Part shown: positions 15,566 to 20,099 of the stretch, one piece after another
Numbering within the stretch: position 1 is the first letter of the stretch
Layout: each line of letters starts with the position of its first letter
NCBI GenBank assembly: GCA_937891875.1
Contig: CALATR010000581.1
Location: 1 to 20,099 of the forward strand
DNA length: 20,099 bases
From: an uncultured Pseudomonadota bacterium
GTDB lineage: Bacteria > Myxococcota_A > UBA796 > GCA-2862545
Direction: 5' to 3'
Notes under the pieces: generated by a model
What the model was told of the DNA's origin: nothing
Database searches by the model: none
The model's input: the letters and a program-made list of their open reading frames with translations, nothing else
Program-made: the position numbers and the translations under genes

Positions 15566-18500
15566 TCATGCTCCGCGGCTGACCTCGACCCGGCTGCGCC
15601 CGGCACCGGTGGGGATCACCCGGACCTGGGTGCCGATCCGCTCGGCGAGCCCGCTGACGTGGGAGATGATGCCCACCTGGCGCCCGGTCGCCTGCAGCGC
15701 GTCGAGGGCGGCCAGTGCGGTGTCCAGGGTCTCCCGGTCCAGGGTGCCGAAGCCCTCGTCGATGAAGAGCGTGTCGACCGGGGTCTCGGCACTGGACAGG
15801 GACGCGAGCCCGAGTGCGAGCGCGAGGGAGGCGAGGAAGGACTCGCCGCCCGACAGGGTGTGCACGCCACGCACCTCGTCGCCCATGTGGCGATCGATGA
15901 CCTGCAGGTCGAGCTCCGAGCCCGGCACCCGGACGAGGCGGTAGCGGGGGGCGAGATCGTCGAGGTGGTAGTTGGCGAAGACGAGCAGGGAGTCCAGGGT
16001 CAGCGACTGGGCGAAGCGCTTGAAGGCACGCCCGTCCCGCGAGCCGATGAGCTTGGCGAGGCGGGCCCAGGTGTCGAGCCGCGCCGCCTGCTCGGCCTGC
16101 TCGGAAGCCAGCTTGTCCGCCCGGGATCGAGCGTCCGCGTCCCGCTTGATCTCGGCGTCCACGTCGGCCCGCTCGGCCTGGGCGGCGCGCTTGGCCTGCT
16201 CCAGCTGGCCCAGGGCAGCCTCGATGCGCTCGCGCTCGATACCCGGGTTCTCGTCGCTCTCGCGGTGGAGCTGCAGCGCCTGCTCGCGCTCCTGCAGCAC
16301 GGTCGTCGCCCGCACCTGCTTCGCGTCCAGATCCGCCAGTCGTGCGCGCAGCGCGCTCACCGCCTCGGTGGGCACGGCGAGCCGCTCGCGCAGCACGTCC
16401 ATGCCGACGCCTGCCTGCTCTGCGGCCGCGGTCAGCTCCGCCTGGGAACGCTGGTGCGCCTTGTCCGACTCGACCTCATCGCGGCGGGCCTCCTCCAGCC
16501 GAGCCTTCGCCGCCGACGCCTCGCTCTCTGCCTGACGCGCCCGCTCGACGGCCTGCTCCACCGCCTGACGCCGCGCCTGCAGCACCTGGCGATGGTGCGC
16601 CTCGACCGCCTCCACCGGACGCCCGTCCAAGAGCTGGGCTCGGGCCTGGGTCGCACGCAGAACGTCCGCCTCCGCCCGGGCGTGGCGCTCCAGGGCCAGC
16701 CGCGCCTGCTCCTCCGCCGCGTGCAGGCGGGCGCGCAGGGCCTCGCGGCGCGGGGCGTCGTGCTCCCGGGCGCGCGCCTGCTGCTCCAGGGCCTGCTGGT
16801 GGGCGAGCGCCACGTCCCGCTCCCGGTGCAGCGCGCCTCGCAGGGTGTCGACCTCCACGGCGTCGAGCGCGTCAGCGACCAGCTCCGCCAGGATCTCGAG
16901 GTCTGTCGCGGCTTCCGTGGCCGCGATGCCCGCCTGGCTCGCGTCGCGGGTCGCGGTCTCCGCCTGCTGCTGGATCTGCGAGTAATGGAGCTTGGCCGCA
17001 TGGAAGCGCTGTGCCGTCTGCGCCTCGGCCCGGGTGGCCTCATCCTGGCGGGCGCGGGACCGCTCGACGGCCTGGCGTGCCTCGGACAGGGCCCTGCGGT
17101 CCGCCACCAGCGCGCGCTCGGCCGCCACGCAGCGCTCCAGTCGCTCACCGACCGCGTCCAGGTCGGGCGCGTCGCCGAGGGGCTCCACCCCGTCCGGGGT
17201 CTCTGCTTGGGACCAGGCGGCCTGTGCGCGCTCCTGATCGGCCTGCGCGCGCTGCCGGGTCTGCTCCGCCCGGGACCGCCCCTGGTCCAGCTGCGCCACC
17301 TCGGTCGTGAGCGCCGCCTGCCGCCGCTCCCGGGTCAGTCGGTCCCGGTCGAGCTCGTCGACCCGGGCCTGCTGGTCCCGCACCACCGCCGAGGTGGGCG
17401 CGCCCTCCTCCTTCCAGGGGTGGTGGGTGCTGCCGCAGAGCGGGCAGGGCTCGCCCTCCTCCAGCTCCCCCCGCCGGGTCTCGAGTCCGACCGCCCCGCG
17501 CAGGCGGTCCAGGGTGGCCCGGGCCTCCTCCAGGCGGATGCCGTCGCGGACGAGCGCGTCTGCGATCTCCCGGCGTTCGGACTCTACTTCCTGGGTGCGC
17601 CGGGCGATCCGGTCCAGCTCTTCCGCGGCCTCGGTCAGGCGCTGGGCGGCGTCCGCGGCGCGCTGCGCCGGCCCACGCAGGATCTCCAGGTGGGAGCGCT
17701 CCTCGGCGAGGTCGTGGCTACGGCGCTCGATGGCCTCTGCGTCCAGATCCGCCAGCGCCGAGCTCGCCGCCTCCAGGCTGCGCCGCGCCGTGACCTGGGC
17801 GGCCTCCGCCTCCCGATGCGCGGTGGCCGCACGGTCTGCCTCCCGCTGGGCGCGCTCCCGTCGGCCGGTCAGGTCCGCCTGCCGGGTCCGCGCCTCCGTC
17901 AGCCGCTCTCGGGCCTGGGCCAGCCGCTGCAGCCCCCGGTCCAGCTCCTCTCCCCGACGCAGCCGCTCCGCCGCCCGAGGGTTGGCCTCGAACCAGGCCT
18001 CCGCCTGTTGCGCCCGGGCGACCGCCGCCTCCAGCCGGGCGTCCAGCTCCTGCACCTGCCCGGCCAGCGGAGTCACCTGGCCCTCTGCCTGATCCCGCTC
18101 CTTCGCCGCCTGATCCCGCGCCCGACGCAGCTCGTGCAGGCGGGCGTCCTCCGACCGCGCTCGACCCAGGTCCGCCTCGATGGCCTCTCGCGCCGCCTCC
18201 GCCGTGGTCAGCGCCGCGCGCGCGTGGGCCTCCGCCTCGGACGCCCGGGTGCTCGCCGTGGTGCGCGCTTCCAGCGCTCCGGTGAGGCGCTCCACCTCGG
18301 ACCTGGCCCGCACGACCGCCTGCTCGCGCTCCCGGGCCTGCTCGAACACCCCCCGCAGGGGCTCGACCGCGTCGAGGGCGGCCAAGCGCCCCCGCTCGCC
18401 AGCCGCAGCCTCGAACGCCGACTCTGCCGCAGCAAGCTCCTCCCGGGCGGACTGCAGGCGCACCTCCAGATCGTGCTCCCGGGCGTACCAGGCCAGGGCG

Positions 18501-19288
18501 CGGTTGGCCTGGAGCACCGACTGCTCGCGCACCTCGGCACCGCGGGCCAGCTCGCCCTGGCGGGCGACCAGCGCCTGGCGGGTCTCCTCGGGCAGCACGC
18601 CCACATCCTCGAGCCGGCGTTCCAACTCGCGCAGGGCGGCCTCCTCGGTGCGGAAGCGCTCGAAGACCGCCTCACCGATCTGGCGGTAGAGCTCCGTGCC
18701 GGTGACCCGCTCCAGCACGGTGGCGCGCTCGGTGGGCTCGGCGTGGAGGAACGCGGCGAACTCGCCCTGGGCGAGCAGGGCGGCGCGGCGGAACTGCTCG
18801 AAGCCGAGGCCGAGGCGCTCCTCGATGGCCTCGAGCACGTCGGTCTTGCGCCCACCGGCGACCGCGACGTCCTCGGCGTCGTAGAGCGCCATCTCGCTGT
18901 TCTGCACCCGGCCGTCGGGCTGCTTGCGGGCGCGGTGAACGCTCCAGCGGGCCCGGAAGCGCGCGCCGGACGCGTCGAGGAACTCGACCTCTGCCCAGCC
19001 TTCTCCGGCGCCGCGACGCAGGCACAGGCGGGGGTCGGTCGCGGTCAGCGCCTCGGCGTCCTCGTCGAGCGACGCCCGGACCCGGCTGTTGCGCGAGGCG
19101 ACCCGCAGGCGGGGGATCCGGTCGAAGAGCGCGAGGCAGGCGGCGTCGAGCAGGGTGGACTTGCCGGCGCCGGTGGGGCCCGTGATCGCGAAGAGGCCGA
19201 CCTGACCGAGCGGGCCCTGGTCGAGCACCACCTCGAAGTCGCCGGCGAGACTCGCCAGGTTGCTGCCGCGGATGGCGGTGATCCTCAC
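15566..19288 (-). CDS. sbcC: Exonuclease subunit SbcC (Rad50-like ATPase)
   Basis: 1240 residues, somewhat longer than E. coli SbcC. SbcC is the SMC-like ATPase of the SbcCD nuclease, which opens hairpins and processes blocked DNA ends. The N-terminal head has Walker A GPTGAGKS (37-44). Two long charged, Ala/Glu/Arg-rich coiled-coil arms flank the zinc hook CPLC (C615, C618). The C-terminal head has the signature LSGGE (1145-1149), Walker B LFIDE (1174-1178), D-loop GTLD (1181-1184) and the switch His1210 in IISH. The start is a GTG with GGAGG four bases upstream, overlapping the sbcD stop as GTGA, so the two subunits are translationally coupled. Confidence 0.96.
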   Translation of the reverse strand: MRITAIRGSNLASLAGDFEVVLDQGPLGQVGLFAITGPTGAGKSTLLDAACLALFDRIPRLRVASRNSRVRASLDEDAEALTATDPRLCLRRGAGEGWAEVEFLDASGARFRARWSVHRARKQPDGRVQNSEMALYDAEDVAVAGGRKTDVLEAIEERLGLGFEQFRRAALLAQGEFAAFLHAEPTERATVLERVTGTELYRQIGEAVFERFRTEEAALRELERRLEDVGVLPEETRQALVARQGELARGAEVREQSVLQANRALAWYAREHDLEVRLQSAREELAAAESAFEAAAGERGRLAALDAVEPLRGVFEQAREREQAVVRARSEVERLTGALEARTTASTRASEAEAHARAALTTAEAAREAIEADLGRARSEDARLHELRRARDQAAKERDQAEGQVTPLAGQVQELDARLEAAVARAQQAEAWFEANPRAAERLRRGEELDRGLQRLAQARERLTEARTRQADLTGRRERAQREADRAATAHREAEAAQVTARRSLEAASSALADLDAEAIERRSHDLAEERSHLEILRGPAQRAADAAQRLTEAAEELDRIARRTQEVESERREIADALVRDGIRLEEARATLDRLRGAVGLETRRGELEEGEPCPLCGSTHHPWKEEGAPTSAVVRDQQARVDELDRDRLTRERRQAALTTEVAQLDQGRSRAEQTRQRAQADQERAQAAWSQAETPDGVEPLGDAPDLDAVGERLERCVAAERALVADRRALSEARQAVERSRARQDEATRAEAQTAQRFHAAKLHYSQIQQQAETATRDASQAGIAATEAATDLEILAELVADALDAVEVDTLRGALHRERDVALAHQQALEQQARAREHDAPRREALRARLHAAEEQARLALERHARAEADVLRATQARAQLLDGRPVEAVEAHHRQVLQARRQAVEQAVERARQAESEASAAKARLEEARRDEVESDKAHQRSQAELTAAAEQAGVGMDVLRERLAVPTEAVSALRARLADLDAKQVRATTVLQEREQALQLHRESDENPGIERERIEAALGQLEQAKRAAQAERADVDAEIKRDADARSRADKLASEQAEQAARLDTWARLAKLIGSRDGRAFKRFAQSLTLDSLLVFANYHLDDLAPRYRLVRVPGSELDLQVIDRHMGDEVRGVHTLSGGESFLASLALALGLASLSSAETPVDTLFIDEGFGTLDRETLDTALAALDALQATGRQVGIISHVSGLAERIGTQVRVIPTGAGRSRVEVSRGA

Positions 19289-20099
19289 GTCGCCTCCGCC
19301 TGGTGCACCTGGTCGAGGACCTCGTGGAACGCGTCCAGCAGGGGCTGATCGGGCTCACCCTCGTAGTCGCGAGCCCAGCGCTCCCGCAGCACCTCCTCCG
19401 GCGACAGGTCCGACAGGGTGCGTCCCGCGCGTGGTCCCTCCGCGAGGTTGCGCCCGGTGCCCGTGTACGACGTCGCGATGCGCACCAGGCGCACGGCCTT
19501 GCCCACCACCGCCGCCTCGACTGCCTGACGCAGCCCGGGCATGGGCCCATCCAGGCGGACGCGCACCTCCAGGAAGGGAAGGAGATCCTCGTCTTCTTCT
19601 TGGTCGGGCTCGATGGTGCCGTCGAGGTCCGGGAGCTCGGCGAGGACCTCCACGAGCTCCGCCAGGGGCAGATCGCCCTCCTCGGGCACGGCGAGCAGAT
19701 CCACCGACCGGGGCACGGGCACCGGGGTGATGGCCTCGATGGCGTCCCCGTCGAGGTCCACCAGGAGGATCTGGTGGGGGTAGGTCCGCTCGCCGAAGGA
19801 GAGGGGCAGGGGAGCGCCCGGGTAGCGGATCCCGGTGGCGATCTCCTGGGCGAGGTGCATGTGGCCGAGCGCCACGTAGGTGGCGTCCTCCGGGAACACC
19901 GCCGTGGGCAGGGCGTGCTGGTTGCCGCCGAGGACCTTGCGCTCCGACAGCTCCGACAGCGCGGTGCCGGTCAGGTAGGCGTGGCCGAGGGCGATCAGCG
20001 CCTGGCCGGGCTGCATGCGCTCCCGGGCGTGGGCGGCGACCGCGGCATAGCGGGCGCGCACCCCGTCCGCGGGCGCCACCGCAGCAGGCAGATCCGACA
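19285..20099 (-). CDS. sbcD: Exonuclease subunit SbcD (Mre11-like), C-terminal part; start lies beyond the window
   Basis: About 271 residues are visible; the frame stays open to the window edge, so the N-terminal half with the first metal-binding motifs is missing. The remaining part carries the late metallophosphoesterase motifs: ALGHAYLTG, then a GNQHALP segment, then YVALGHMHLAQ with GHMH at 19866-19855, followed by YPGAPLPLSFGER, which matches the SbcD pattern YxGSPxPLSFxE. The C-terminal capping region contains an acidic patch (EPDQEEDED). It is the nuclease partner of SbcC, and its stop overlaps the sbcC start. In-frame GTG codons near the right edge are internal, not the true start. 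Confidence 0.93.
   Translation of the reverse strand, partial: SDLPAAVAPADGVRARYAAVAAHARERMQPGQALIALGHAYLTGTALSELSERKVLGGNQHALPTAVFPEDATYVALGHMHLAQEIATGIRYPGAPLPLSFGERTYPHQILLVDLDGDAIEAITPVPVPRSVDLLAVPEEGDLPLAELVEVLAELPDLDGTIEPDQEEDEDLLPFLEVRVRLDGPMPGLRQAVEAAVVGKAVRLVRIATSYTGTGRNLAEGPRAGRTLSDLSPEEVLRERWARDYEGEPDQPLLDAFHEVLDQVHQAEAT

Noticed and set aside
15446..19348. A 1300-codon open frame on the plus strand opposite sbcC
   Set aside because: Same artefact: sbcC has clear Walker A, zinc hook, signature and Walker B motifs, while the antisense frame is a Leu/Arg/Gly-rich low-complexity translation.

Overview
The window is about 20 kb of very GC-rich bacterial chromosome (strong G/C bias at third codon positions, frequent GTG starts). 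It carries ordinary core genes next to features typical of large, signalling-rich Gram-negative genomes: a eukaryotic-like Ser/Thr kinase fused to phosphorelay domains, a secreted multi-blade propeller protein, and an MFS-acyltransferase fusion. A Myxococcota or other deltaproteobacterial-type lineage fits best. This is an inference from gene content, since no rRNA or other phylogenetic marker is present. I see no rRNA, tRNA, CRISPR array, transposase or phage gene.

Layout. (1) 1-366: non-coding leader with two inverted arrays of a 7-bp repeat. (2) 367-7998, plus strand: a tightly packed run of der (ribosome-assembly GTPase), mutL (mismatch repair), miaA (tRNA isopentenylation), a small membrane protein, and a large secreted beta-propeller protein. 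The last four are joined by 4-nt ATGA/GTGA stop-start overlaps. (3) 8027-11088, minus strand: an MFS-PlsC fusion (probable lysophospholipid transport plus acylation), an overlapping small lipoprotein, and a small multi-pass membrane protein. (4) 11251-14432, plus strand, divergent from block 3: an archaeal/fungal-type aspartate-semialdehyde dehydrogenase, then a Ser/Thr kinase fused to two receiver-like domains and an Hpt-like domain. (5) 14445 to the right edge, minus strand: sbcD (cut by the window edge), sbcC, and a SAM methyltransferase of a cyanobacterial/plastid-like family with a perfect palindrome just upstream.

Several themes meet here: genome maintenance (MutL, SbcCD), translation and ribosome quality (Der, MiaA), envelope lipid handling (MFS-PlsC plus lipoprotein) and signalling (kinase phosphorelay fusion). 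No new defence or mobile system is evident. The best candidates for a second look are the kinase-REC-REC-Hpt fusion with altered Hpt and receiver residues, the inverted heptamer arrays, the MutL lacking its endonuclease motif, the propeller gene coupled to housekeeping genes, and two adjacent genes whose best starts are CTG codons.
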